A stretch of DNA of 26,431 bases from NCBI GenBank assembly GCA_937974175.1, contig CALJIG010000084.1, positions 1 through 26,431 on the forward strand, written 5' to 3'. The stretch comes from an uncultured Ignavibacteria bacterium (GTDB lineage Bacteria; Bacteroidota; Ignavibacteria; Tepidaquicellales; Tepidaquicellaceae). This document shows, piece by piece, positions 15,097 through 23,122 of the stretch. The position numbers were made by a program, and so were the translations under genes. Position 1 is the stretch's first letter. Each line of letters starts with the position of its first letter. The notes under the pieces are model-generated. The model ran no database searches, was not told the origin of the DNA, and saw only the letters and a program-made list of their open reading frames with translations.

Positions 15097-15615
15097 TTAC
15101 CAGTTTGAGGTTAATTCAATTACTATGTCATTACAGATTTTTGTGATAGCGCTTAATAGCCCTGAGTCTCTCTCTGAAAATCCTGAATTGGAGGAGTTAT
15201 ATTCGCCGAAGTTACTGACTGATTTAGTCCATATCACTTTGTCTTTTTTCAGATTCTTAAAAGTTACATCAACCGTAACAGTTATTTTCCTTTTAGTTAC
15301 AGTTTCATTGCCGCTGATAACTAACGGTTCATCTTTTACTCCTGTGATTACGCATCTTACGGAGCCGTCTGCTTTGCTTTCATCAGTTAAGCCAAATGTA
15401 TTATCTCTGGTAATTTCATCTTTAAAACGGATAGTGAAATTATCGATGATGTTAGCCTCTGAAAATCCGCTTGTGTTCTCAAATGCAGGTACGTAAACAG
15501 TTTTTATTCCTTCAGGCGGATTTGCCGGTCTGAAACCGTACACTCCGCATGCAGAGAAAGTCCATAGGTAAGCGAACGCTGATAATAATGCAATATATCT
15601 GAAATAAATTTTAAT
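15097..15615 (-). CDS. lptE: LPS-assembly lipoprotein LptE, apparent AUU start
   Basis: Outer-membrane lipoprotein that plugs and helps fold LptD for LPS insertion. The recognisable domain (about 30-172) includes GIKTVYVPAFENTSGF, a DEITRDNTF strand, GSVRCVITGV, and VTVDVTFKNLKK. The frame runs upstream of the GTG at 15543 through a full lipoprotein signal peptide (MKIYFRYIALL...LWTFSACG; lipobox FSAC). Between the in-frame TAG at 15629-15627 and that cysteine there is no ATG, GTG or TTG. The best start is ATT at 15615-15613, 6 nt after AAAAGG, overlapping the TAA of the upstream activator gene. That gives 172 residues. The placement of lptE behind a sigma-54 activator is common in Bacteroidetes. 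ATT codons at 15609 or 15594, or a sequence error, are alternatives. Confidence 0.85.
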   Translation of the reverse strand: MKIYFRYIALLSAFAYLWTFSACGVYGFRPANPPEGIKTVYVPAFENTSGFSEANIIDNFTIRFKDEITRDNTFGLTDESKADGSVRCVITGVKDEPLVISGNETVTKRKITVTVDVTFKNLKKDKVIWTKSVSNFGEYNSSNSGFSERDSGLLSAITKICNDIVIELTSNW

Positions 15616-16717
15616 TGTAAACCTTTTCTATTTTATACTTCTTAATTTTATTATAAATGTTTCTCTGGCTCTGATTCAAAATAGATGATACCTTTTCAAT
15701 ATTCCATGAATTGTTTTTTAGCAGGTATTCCAGTACTTGTTTTTCAACATCGTCGAGAGTCATCTCCATTGCTCTGTCTTTTGGTATCACAAAATCGTCA
15801 TCGTTTATGCTGCTCTTTATTTCTTCAATCTCTCTTTTACGAAGTTCGTTTTTTATGTCAATCAAATCGGATTTTATCTCTAATAAAGCTCGGAATAAGA
15901 ACTCATTCTCATTTCTTTTCGGAGGAACGTTCATTATCATGGGAAGCTGGTCGTTTCCGTTGATGTTATATGCCTGAAGTTGCTTTCTTACTTCATCGAG
16001 AGTTATAATTTTATTAGGGTAAAGAACTAATATGCTCTCGCTGAAATTTCTAAGCTCTCTTGCATTACCCTGCCATGGAAAATTATTTATGTAGTCCCAT
16101 GCGTCCTCTGAAAATCCGTTGAAGAGTATGTTGTTTTTTTCTGAATACGTTTTTGTAAAGTAATCCAGCAAAATTTTTATATCGGACTTTCTCTCTCTTA
16201 ACGGTGGAATAAAAATATTAATCGAACGTAATCTATAAAACAAATCTTCTCTGAAATTTTTTGAAGCGACTTCCTGAGATAAATCACGATTGGTTGCTGC
16301 AATAACTCGCACATCAACAAAAATTGGTTTACTGCCCCCAACGGGTAAAAATTCTCCTGTCTCTAAAACTCTTAATAATTTTACCTGAGTACTTAATGGC
16401 ATCTCGCCAATTTCATCAAGAAATATTGTACCTTTATCGGCAGTCTCGAAGTAACCCTTGCGGTCTTCGATAGCTCCGGTGAAAGAACCTTTCTTATGTC
16501 CGAAGAGTTCGCTTTCAATAATACCTTCAGGAATAGCGCCGCAGTTTACGATTATATACGGCTTATCCTTTCGTTTGCTGGCTTTGTGTATTTCCTTAGC
16601 TACGACTTCTTTGCCTGTTCCGCTTTCACCGGTAATTAATACAGTAACATCAGTCGGCGCGACCTGCTTTATAATCTCATTTATTTCTTTTATCTGTACG
16701 GAGTCACCTAATAGCAT
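15611..16717 (-). CDS. Sigma-54-dependent transcriptional activator without sensor domain
   Basis: Bacterial enhancer-binding protein that uses ATP hydrolysis to open sigma-54 promoters. Motifs, numbered from a TTG 6 bp upstream: Walker A GESGTGKE (32-39), sigma-54 contact loop GSFTGA (79-84; usually GAFTGA, Ser here is a known variant), Walker B GTIFLDEIG (98-106), AATNRDL sensor, and a C-terminal Fis-type helix-turn-helix (about 324-367, LNQSQRNIYNKIKKYKI). The AAA+ domain starts almost at residue 1, so there is no receiver or GAF domain. Control is then by expression or a partner. I prefer the ATG at 16717 to the TTG at 16723. It heads a group with lptE, GT2 and TPR genes. Confidence 0.93.
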   Translation of the reverse strand: MLLGDSVQIKEINEIIKQVAPTDVTVLITGESGTGKEVVAKEIHKASKRKDKPYIIVNCGAIPEGIIESELFGHKKGSFTGAIEDRKGYFETADKGTIFLDEIGEMPLSTQVKLLRVLETGEFLPVGGSKPIFVDVRVIAATNRDLSQEVASKNFREDLFYRLRSINIFIPPLRERKSDIKILLDYFTKTYSEKNNILFNGFSEDAWDYINNFPWQGNARELRNFSESILVLYPNKIITLDEVRKQLQAYNINGNDQLPMIMNVPPKRNENEFLFRALLEIKSDLIDIKNELRKREIEEIKSSINDDDFVIPKDRAMEMTLDDVEKQVLEYLLKNNSWNIEKVSSILNQSQRNIYNKIKKYKIEKVYN

Positions 16718-16736
16718 ATTCAATAAATTGTAACTA

Positions 16737-16767
16737 CAAATATAACTTTTTGCTGAAGTTTATTAAA
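16737..16767 (-). promoter_or_regulatory. Promoter for the activator/lptE/GT2/TPR group
   Basis: On the minus strand TATATTTG (16744-16737) matches TAnnTTTG. TTT lies at the -33 position exactly 20 bp upstream (16767-16765). It is 19 bp before the start codon. It suggests this group is transcribed separately from the glycosyltransferases upstream. Confidence 0.5.
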
Positions 16768-16790
16768 GGTAATAAAGATAGAAAATGAGG

Positions 16791-17642
16791 CTATTTTCGT
16801 GCGGCAACTATACAAATATGGTTAGAACCACTTTTGCCAAAGAGAGATGAGATTTTAGAAAGAGTCTTACCGACTCCCATACTTGAAAGGAATTTTTTCA
16901 ATATAGAATTATCCTTAAATGCATTAAGGCTATATTTCAATTTATACCAAAGTCTATCATTGAGGTAATATACATTTTTTATTACATAATCACTTTTCTT
17001 TAAATAATCGATGTAACTCTCAAATTGATTTGGCTTCAGGTAATCAGTAAAAATTGTAAAGCCGGTTTCATTTAAAACCCGAAGGCTTTCTTTAACTGCA
17101 TTCACTCTGTGGATTCCCGTTAAGTCCATGCCGTTAAGCCCGTCACAAAGAATGACTACATCAAATAACTTATCTTTGAAAGGAATATTTTCAGCACCCG
17201 CTGAGATAAAAGTAATATTATCCTTCTTATACTTTTCGTTTGCTTTCATTAAGGCATGAATAGATACATCAATGCCTATTACTTCTTTGCTTACGCCAGA
17301 AAGCTTATTGGATAAATAACCAAAGCTGCATGCTACATCGAGAACTGTATTCGCATTGGGATTAAGTTCTTTTACAAGATTGACAACAAAATCATATTTC
17401 ATCTTTTCAGCTGCGCTGCTCTCGTAATCCCAGGGGTCTCCATCTTTGGCATACTTAGAATCAAAATATTCAGCAAGATTTTTCTGTTTAATATCCAAAA
17501 CTGAATTTTGATGTGAGATTAAAACAGGAATATCTGAAACAATTTCATAGGTAGAATTACAATTGTCGCATACGTATTTTCCGTTAATAAACTTTAAACT
17601 ACTTTTACAATTAGGACAGATTACAATTTCATTTATCTCCAT
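16791..17642 (-). CDS. Class I SAM-dependent methyltransferase with zinc ribbon
   Basis: A 283-residue cytosolic protein. A Trm112-like zinc ribbon opens it (CPNC at 9-12, CDNC at 25-28, then YEIVSDIPVLI). The Rossmann methyltransferase follows, with motif I VLDVACSFGYLS, GIDVSIHALMKA for the SAM ribose, and FDVVILCDGLN. The substrate is unknown. It is last in a run of glycosyltransferases and overlaps the WaaE-like gene by 14 bp, so modification of a sugar or lipid-linked glycan is plausible but inferred. Confidence 0.85.
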   Translation of the reverse strand: MEINEIVICPNCKSSLKFINGKYVCDNCNSTYEIVSDIPVLISHQNSVLDIKQKNLAEYFDSKYAKDGDPWDYESSAAEKMKYDFVVNLVKELNPNANTVLDVACSFGYLSNKLSGVSKEVIGIDVSIHALMKANEKYKKDNITFISAGAENIPFKDKLFDVVILCDGLNGMDLTGIHRVNAVKESLRVLNETGFTIFTDYLKPNQFESYIDYLKKSDYVIKNVYYLNDRLWYKLKYSLNAFKDNSILKKFLSSMGVGKTLSKISSLFGKSGSNHICIVAARK

Positions 17643-18396
17643 GGTTATCGGGGGAGTTTTGCATTTCCCATATTTTAGTGTAGGTCAAAATATTTGTAAT
17701 CATATTAAAGTGGCAGATTATTATTCCCGGAATGCCGTCTAAAAATCCTTTTCTACCAATGTACTCTGATAAAAAAGCTGCAGGGGGTCTTAATATTACA
17801 TCCCAGAAACCCACGGGACCTCTTTTACTTTTTTCAATTGCCTGAAGAGTCGAGTATTGATTTATCTTTTCTATGTACTCTTTAATTGAACTTATTGTAT
17901 AATGGAGTATATCATTCTTTAGAACCCCTACTTCACCATCAACTATATATCCCTCGTGAACCAATCTATCTGTTACTGATGCGTTTTCTTTTTTAAATAA
18001 TCTTAACTGATATCCCGGATACCATCCGCAATATTTTATCCAGTAATTTCTGTAAAAACTCTTACGAGGAATTTTAAATCCGGTTTCTTTTGTATTTGTT
18101 GAGTTAATCTTTTCAAGAATTTCTTTTTTCAATTCTACTGTACATCTTTCATCTGCATCCATTGGCAGAATCCATTCACTGCTGCACTGCTCAAGTCCGA
18201 ATTTCCTTTGGTCTGCAAATCCTATCCATTTGCGAACAAAAATTTTGTTTGTAAATTTTTTTGCAATTTCTATTGTCCTATCCGTACTTTCAGCATCGAC
18301 TACAATAATTTCATCGACCCATTGAATGCTTTTCAAACAAGCTTCAATGTTTCTTTCCTCATTCTTACAAATTATTACGGATGAAATTTTAGTCAT
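17629..18396 (-). CDS. WaaE/KdtX-like GT2 glycosyltransferase
   Basis: A 255-residue GT-A glycosyltransferase of the small family that adds beta-linked sugar to LPS inner core. Motifs: ISSVIICKNEERNIEACL start, WVDEIIVVDAESTDRT, the WIGFADQRKFGLEQC segment, and MDADER as the metal-binding DxD. The C-terminal half has KSFYRNYWIKYCGWYPGYQ and RLVHEGYI, typical of WaaE-like proteins. I use the ATG at 18396; a TTG 12 bp upstream is possible. The ATG lies one base after the TGA of the preceding glycosyltransferase. Confidence 0.9.
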   Translation of the reverse strand: MTKISSVIICKNEERNIEACLKSIQWVDEIIVVDAESTDRTIEIAKKFTNKIFVRKWIGFADQRKFGLEQCSSEWILPMDADERCTVELKKEILEKINSTNTKETGFKIPRKSFYRNYWIKYCGWYPGYQLRLFKKENASVTDRLVHEGYIVDGEVGVLKNDILHYTISSIKEYIEKINQYSTLQAIEKSKRGPVGFWDVILRPPAAFLSEYIGRKGFLDGIPGIIICHFNMITNILTYTKIWEMQNSPDNHGDK

Positions 18397-18397
18397 A

Positions 18398-19474
18398 TCA
18401 GCTCTCAATAAAATTTATGTAGTTTTCAGTCTGAAAATCCAAATCGAATTTTTTATAATTCAGGTAATTCTTTTTAATTTCTTTAGTCAAATCATGCTTT
18501 GCAATTTTTTCTAACATAGATTCAAAACTCTTTTCGTTATAAAATACTGCAAAGTTTTTAAAATCTTCAAACTTATTAAAGCTATCATACATTAATAGAG
18601 GTTTCTTAAATGCGAATGCAGTATTAAACGCTCCCGAAATTTCCGTTGTCATATATTCATTATAAGAGTGACTTGAAGGATGAATTAACGGCATAATGTA
18701 ATCTGAATATTGGAGCACATCAATAAATTCACTTTCAGGCACGCGCTTTTTATAAATTTTGACAAAACTTTCTTCGAGCTTATTTTTATTAATTAAATTG
18801 AATACCTCGGCACTTTCACTTTTGCTTGCAGTTCCTAAAAATACAAATTGAAATTTTTCTTTCAATTCTTTGTCAAGCTTTATTATGCTCTTTAATAAAA
18901 ACAAATAATCCTTCCTGTTCTGAATTACATTTCCGGGCACAGTAATAATAATTTTATCGTTAACCTTACTATTATTACTCTCTTTATTATTGAAAAAAAT
19001 CGGGTAGAACGAATTTATTCTATAAGTGTTTTGTTGAAGGTTATTCATATATTCTTTTACATAATCATTAAGTACAAAATATTTTTTAATTTTTTTCGAA
19101 ATAATTTTCTGAGTGCTGCTTTTTATCAACTTATGCGCCTGATGTATTACTCCGATTACTTCAACTTTACTGTTCATTAAGAGTAAGCATAGATTCCTGA
19201 TTAGTATTCCATGCGCAGTATTTAAAACAACCTTTTTTATTTTATTTCTCTGAATAAATCGTACGACCTTATATAAAAGCCCGATGTTTAATGATGAGAT
19301 CTTTGTATCTTCTCTTATGATTTTTACTTTCCCGTTATATACATCTTCAAAATCCGCTTCTTTATTAATCCATAAATTGACATGATATTTTTTTTTGAGA
19401 AAGAATAATATCTGCGAGTGCAATACTTCAGTATGCGATTTATTAAACTCGGCTAATAGTACTTCTTTCTTCAA
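18398..19474 (-). CDS. GT-B-fold glycosyltransferase (GT4-like)
   Basis: A 358-residue protein resembling GT4-type glycosyltransferases. The N-terminal half is weakly conserved (VVLNTAHGILIRNL, IGVIHQAHKLIKS). The C-terminal half has the recognisable sequence IIITVPGNVIQNRKDYLFLL, FQFVFLGTASKS and DYIMPLIHPSSHSYNEY, where GT4 proteins have nucleotide-sugar contacts. The canonical EGFGL-type motif is not obvious, so donor and activity are uncertain. It is rich in Lys, Asn and Ile and looks more AT-rich than its neighbours. The start is TTG overlapping the upstream GT9 stop codon (TTGA, 4 bp), implying translational coupling. Confidence 0.75.
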   Translation of the reverse strand: MKKEVLLAEFNKSHTEVLHSQILFFLKKKYHVNLWINKEADFEDVYNGKVKIIREDTKISSLNIGLLYKVVRFIQRNKIKKVVLNTAHGILIRNLCLLLMNSKVEVIGVIHQAHKLIKSSTQKIISKKIKKYFVLNDYVKEYMNNLQQNTYRINSFYPIFFNNKESNNSKVNDKIIITVPGNVIQNRKDYLFLLKSIIKLDKELKEKFQFVFLGTASKSESAEVFNLINKNKLEESFVKIYKKRVPESEFIDVLQYSDYIMPLIHPSSHSYNEYMTTEISGAFNTAFAFKKPLLMYDSFNKFEDFKNFAVFYNEKSFESMLEKIAKHDLTKEIKKNYLNYKKFDLDFQTENYINFIES

Positions 19475-20487
19475 TTTCTATTTCTTAAAATTTTAAAAGC
19501 TTCATTTAATACTGACTCCGGTTTTAAATCATTTATATCTAAAGTAGGGGATTGAATGCATACTGTATCTTTTCCTATCGGCCGCCATTCATTGCTGCTC
19601 GTCGGACCGAACAATCCGATCGTTTTCACTTTATTTAAAGAAGCAAGGTGCAGAATTCCCGTATCATTGCTTATATATAAATTAAATTTTCTCATTACAG
19701 CAGATAAGTCTTTTATATCAAGACTCTGAGCTATTGCAAATTTAATATTCTTTTCCGTGAGTATATTTGCAAGTACTCCTACAATATCTTTATCTATATC
19801 ACCTGAGGTAATTAAAAACTCAGCGTTAGTTTCTTTTGCAAGCTGTTCGATAACTTCTCCGAAATTTTTCGCATCCCATCTGTTTGCCATTTTGCCGCCC
19901 GGATGAATGCCAATCAATAATCTGTTCTCATCGAAATTATTTTTTATAAATTCATCTGCAAATTTCAGATTGCTTTCATCTAAAGCTAAGGTGATATTAT
20001 CAATTTCTTCCTGTGAAATATTGCATCCGATTTGTTCAACAATTTCTACGGCTCTCATTGCCTGGCTTACATTTCTTTTATCCCAGTCAAATCTCTTTTT
20101 AACATTGAGTAAAAATCCGAACTGATTTTTAATATCATTCTGATATGATAATCCTACTCTCTGTTTTGCTCCTGATAAATAATTCACAATATGCGCAGTA
20201 GTGGAAAGCTCCAATGTAGATGGAACAATTCCGTAATCAAAATTTCTACTTCGCAATGTTTCCACTAACTCCTTTTTCACTTTCCATTCAGACTGCCTGT
20301 TTATTACTAATACTTCATCAAGATGAGGATTTACTTTCTGATACTGCAAATCATAATTCACAGGCCCTCTTAATAAAGTAATTTTTGACTGCGGAAATTT
20401 TTTCTTCAAAGCATAAAACATAGGCAGCGTACATATAGTATCGCCCAGCTGATTATTCTTTTGCCTTACCACTAAAATATTAACCAT
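19471..20487 (-). CDS. GT9 heptosyltransferase-like protein
   Basis: A 338-residue protein of the ADP-heptose:LPS heptosyltransferase family, which adds heptose to the LPS inner core. Family signatures are VRQKNNQLGDTICTLPM at the N-terminus, where the catalytic Asp is expected in LGD, then GIHPGGKMANRWDAKNF, and SNDTGILHLASLNKVKTIGLFGPTSSNEWRP near the C-terminus. It could act as WaaC, WaaF or WaaQ; sequence alone does not separate these. It is first in the minus-strand run GT9, GT4-like, WaaE-like, methyltransferase. A consensus promoter upstream was not found (TTAATTTG without a -33 TTG). Confidence 0.92.
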   Translation of the reverse strand: MVNILVVRQKNNQLGDTICTLPMFYALKKKFPQSKITLLRGPVNYDLQYQKVNPHLDEVLVINRQSEWKVKKELVETLRSRNFDYGIVPSTLELSTTAHIVNYLSGAKQRVGLSYQNDIKNQFGFLLNVKKRFDWDKRNVSQAMRAVEIVEQIGCNISQEEIDNITLALDESNLKFADEFIKNNFDENRLLIGIHPGGKMANRWDAKNFGEVIEQLAKETNAEFLITSGDIDKDIVGVLANILTEKNIKFAIAQSLDIKDLSAVMRKFNLYISNDTGILHLASLNKVKTIGLFGPTSSNEWRPIGKDTVCIQSPTLDINDLKPESVLNEAFKILRNRN

Positions 20488-20556
20488 AGAACTTACAAAT
20501 TAACTATCCTGCACTAAAGTTGTAATTGAAAAAAGATTTGCTCCCTTTATTTTATC

Positions 20557-20587
20557 TTGATTTTCCTGCGATATGAAAGCATTTTTG
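20557..20587 (+). promoter_or_regulatory. Promoter for clpB
   Basis: TTG (20557-20559), 20 bp, CATTTTTG (20580-20587). The -7 region GCATTTTTGTT is the same 11 bases as upstream of the lipoprotein gene. It precedes the start codon by 32 bp. No CIRCE inverted repeat is seen. Confidence 0.6.
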
Positions 20588-20619
20588 TTTGTTAAGAATT
20601 AATACAAGGAGCTAACATT

Positions 20620-21933
20620 ATGGCATTCAATTTTAATAAGTTAACGACAAAATCGCAGGAAGCAATTCAGTCAGCAACAGAAATTGCATCGAACTATTCA
20701 AATCAGTTAATAGAGCCGGAGCATCTTTTTGCTGCGCTTGTTCAGAATACAGAAAACATTGTTCCTTCCATTCTCCAAAAGCTTGGAATGAATAAAGATT
20801 ATATTCAGATAAAAGTAGGTGAGATGCTGGAAAAACTTCCAAAGGTAACCGGAAGTGGATTCGGTAATCAGGGAGTATCCAGAGACTTAACTCAGGTACT
20901 TGAAATGTCGGCAAAGGAAGCTGAGAATTTAAAAGATGAATATGTTTCAACTGAACATTTATTGTTAGGACTTGCTGATTACAAAAAAAATCCCGTTGCA
21001 GCATTGCTTAGCTCAAACGGCGCAACTAAAAATGAAATCCTAAAAGCACTTAAAGATGTAAGAGGAACTCAAAGAGTCACCGGGCAAAATCCGGAGGATA
21101 CGTATCAATCATTACAAAAATACGGACGCAATTTAAATGAGCTTGCCCAAAAAGGAAAGCTTGATCCTGTCATTGGAAGAGAGGAAGAAATCCGCAGAGT
21201 GCTTCAGGTGCTATCAAGAAGAACAAAAAATAATCCTGTTCTCATAGGAGAGCCGGGAGTAGGGAAGACAGCTATTGCTGAAGGACTTGCGCACAGGATA
21301 ATTCAGGGAGATGTTCCGGACGGATTAAAAGATAAACTTATTATTGCTCTGGATTTAGGAGCGTTGATTGCAGGCGCCCAGTACAGAGGACAGTTCGAAG
21401 AGAGACTGAAATCAGTTTTAAAAGAAGTAACAGAATCGAACGGTAAAATTATTTTATTTATAGACGAACTACATACTATGGTAGGTGCAGGTGCTGCACA
21501 AGGTTCTATGGATGCATCTAATATGCTGAAGCCGGCTCTTGCAAGAGGGGACTTAAGAGCAATCGGTGCAACTACACTTGATGAATATAGGAAGTATATC
21601 GAAAAAGACCCTGCCCTTGAAAGAAGATTTCAGCCGGTATTTGTGGCAGAGCCTGATGTGGAAGATACAATTTCTATTTTAAGAGGATTGAAAGAAAAAT
21701 ACGAAGTGCATCACGGAGTAAGAATAACTGACGGAGCAATAGTTGCTGCTGCTCAGTTATCTGATAGGTATATAGCCGATAGATTTTTACCTGATAAAGC
21801 GATTGATTTGATAGATGAATCAGCATCTAAATTAAGAATAGAAATTGACTCAATGCCGGAAGAGCTTGATAAGATAGAAAGAAGATTGAAGCAGCTGGAA
21901 ATTGAAAGAGAAGCTCTTAAAAGAGAATTGTAA
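20620..21933 (+). CDS. clpB: ClpB, truncated to N-domain and first ATPase domain
   Basis: N-terminal half of the ClpB disaggregase: 437 residues against about 860 normally. It contains a Clp-N domain (1-145), NBD1 with Walker A GEPGVGKTA (210-218), pore loop GAQYRGQFEERL (252-263), Walker B ILFIDELH (278-285), arginine fingers in ALERR (332-336), and the start of the coiled-coil M domain, ending LEIEREALKREL. The rest of the M domain and all of NBD2 are missing, and no remnant exists in the 28 bp before the next gene. The start has a good ribosome site (AAGGAG at 20606-20611, 8-bp spacing). All NBD1 catalytic motifs are intact. Disaggregation with DnaK would not be expected from this protein alone. 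Confidence 0.93.
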   Translation: MAFNFNKLTTKSQEAIQSATEIASNYSNQLIEPEHLFAALVQNTENIVPSILQKLGMNKDYIQIKVGEMLEKLPKVTGSGFGNQGVSRDLTQVLEMSAKEAENLKDEYVSTEHLLLGLADYKKNPVAALLSSNGATKNEILKALKDVRGTQRVTGQNPEDTYQSLQKYGRNLNELAQKGKLDPVIGREEEIRRVLQVLSRRTKNNPVLIGEPGVGKTAIAEGLAHRIIQGDVPDGLKDKLIIALDLGALIAGAQYRGQFEERLKSVLKEVTESNGKIILFIDELHTMVGAGAAQGSMDASNMLKPALARGDLRAIGATTLDEYRKYIEKDPALERRFQPVFVAEPDVEDTISILRGLKEKYEVHHGVRITDGAIVAAAQLSDRYIADRFLPDKAIDLIDESASKLRIEIDSMPEELDKIERRLKQLEIEREALKREL

Positions 21934-21961
21934 TTAGTTAACAAAAATAAAATTTTATTAA

Positions 21962-22282
21962 TTGAATCCTTGGTTTATCCTGATAATTGCAGGCTTGTTT
22001 GAAGTCTGTTGGGCAGTTGGTTTAAAGCAGTCAGACGGTTTTAAAAATAACTGGTGGACAACTTTCACCATCATTACATTAATAATAAGCATGACTATGC
22101 TTTCCCAGGCGTTGAAGGATTTACCTGTGGGAACGGGTTATGCGGTATGGACGGGTATCGGCGCTGTGGGGACAGCTATTTTAGGTATGATTATCTTTAA
22201 AGAATCGAGTGAGTTCTGGAGATTGTTTTTTATAGGTTTGATTGTTGTTGGAATTATAGGTCTTAAGTTTGTTACTAAATAA
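21962..22282 (+). CDS. gdx: SMR-family guanidinium exporter, Gdx/SugE type
   Basis: A 106-residue inner-membrane protein with four helices that works as an antiparallel dimer. It closely follows E. coli SugE/Gdx in length and motifs: FEVCWAVGLK with the essential Glu in helix 1 (residue 14), LKDLPVGTGYAVWTGIGAVGTA, and a closing VVGIIGLKF. Gdx proteins exchange protons for guanidinium. The start is TTG, with an in-frame TAA immediately before it and no alternative. No guanidine riboswitch can fit in the 28 bp separating it from clpB, so it probably depends on clpB transcription. It ends 2 bp from the convergent methyltransferase gene. Confidence 0.92.
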   Translation: MNPWFILIIAGLFEVCWAVGLKQSDGFKNNWWTTFTIITLIISMTMLSQALKDLPVGTGYAVWTGIGAVGTAILGMIIFKESSEFWRLFFIGLIVVGIIGLKFVTK

Positions 22283-22284
22283 AA

Positions 22285-23118
22285 TTATATTTTCAGTTTT
22301 CTTACTTCTATCCATCCTGAATCATCAGTTGTAAAAATTTTATTCTTACCAAAGCGCAGCATCTCAATATCTTTCATTGTATGTTTTTCTATAACTTCAG
22401 CATTTATCTTCTCTGAGTATTCTTTCACTTTTTCATCATAATATCGTGTTACAAATTTTAATGTTAACGCATTAGTTAAGTACTCCCATACTCTTTCCTG
22501 AATATCCCTTCTTTCTACACAAACTTTTTCCTGCGGCACACGGCTTTCAAGAATTATAAAATTAGACTTATCATTTGTTTGAAATACTGAAAATGCATTC
22601 CACAATTCATCTTCTGTAACGTAATAAGAAATTCCCTCTGCTATAACAATTGTATTCCTATTTTTATCCCAGCCATGTTGAATTAGACTTTCAGTCAGGA
22701 TATCTTTATTAGTAATATCTGATTCAATAAATTCAATTTTGTTCTCAAAACTCCCATCACTTACTTTTTCAAATAATTTCTTTTTCATAGGCATATTCTC
22801 AATATCAATATCGAAAATCTTTGCATCAGGAAATCTTTCTATTATATCCAATGAAAGGGGAGCGATACCGGCGGCTAGTATTACAACCTGAGCATCAAAA
22901 TTATCTTTTAAGATTGATTCAACAAAATTGAAAACACCAAATTTTCTGTTTCTTAAAATTGCATGATAGGGCTCCCATATTTTGCTGCACTCGTTGTACA
23001 ATTCATATCCTGAAGATAAGTCGAGCTGCTCTAAGTATTTTTGAGCCAGTTTGCTTTTATATGCTTCCTTTCCGCCCCATAATAATACGAGTGCAGATGT
23101 GCCTGAAATGTGAATCAA
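22285..23118 (-). CDS. Leucine carboxyl methyltransferase-like SAM methyltransferase
   Basis: A 277-residue protein resembling the LCMT/PPM methyltransferase family. Visible features are AQVVILAAGIAPLSLDII for SAM binding, an acidic IFDIDIENMP after strand 2, and TIVIAEGISYYVTEDELW, which matches the EG-x-YL motif of this family. Bacterial members act on small molecules or polyketides and their substrates are mostly unknown. The start is TTG, the only one after an in-frame TAA. It lies 4 bp after the preceding methyltransferase gene and is last in the minus-strand group. Confidence 0.78.
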   Translation of the reverse strand: MIHISGTSALVLLWGGKEAYKSKLAQKYLEQLDLSSGYELYNECSKIWEPYHAILRNRKFGVFNFVESILKDNFDAQVVILAAGIAPLSLDIIERFPDAKIFDIDIENMPMKKKLFEKVSDGSFENKIEFIESDITNKDILTESLIQHGWDKNRNTIVIAEGISYYVTEDELWNAFSVFQTNDKSNFIILESRVPQEKVCVERRDIQERVWEYLTNALTLKFVTRYYDEKVKEYSEKINAEVIEKHTMKDIEMLRFGKNKIFTTDDSGWIEVRKLKI

Positions 23119-23122
23119 GGAA

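Noticed and set aside
15097..15543. LptE beginning at GTG 15543
   Set aside because: That codon follows the lipobox cysteine and would remove the signal peptide encoded in frame upstream.
16478..16495. GSFTGA as loss of sigma-54 contact
   Set aside because: Ser at this position is a known tolerated variant, and the rest of the loop is intact.
21934..21961. Guanidine riboswitch before gdx
   Set aside because: A 28-bp gap is too short for any known guanidine aptamer.
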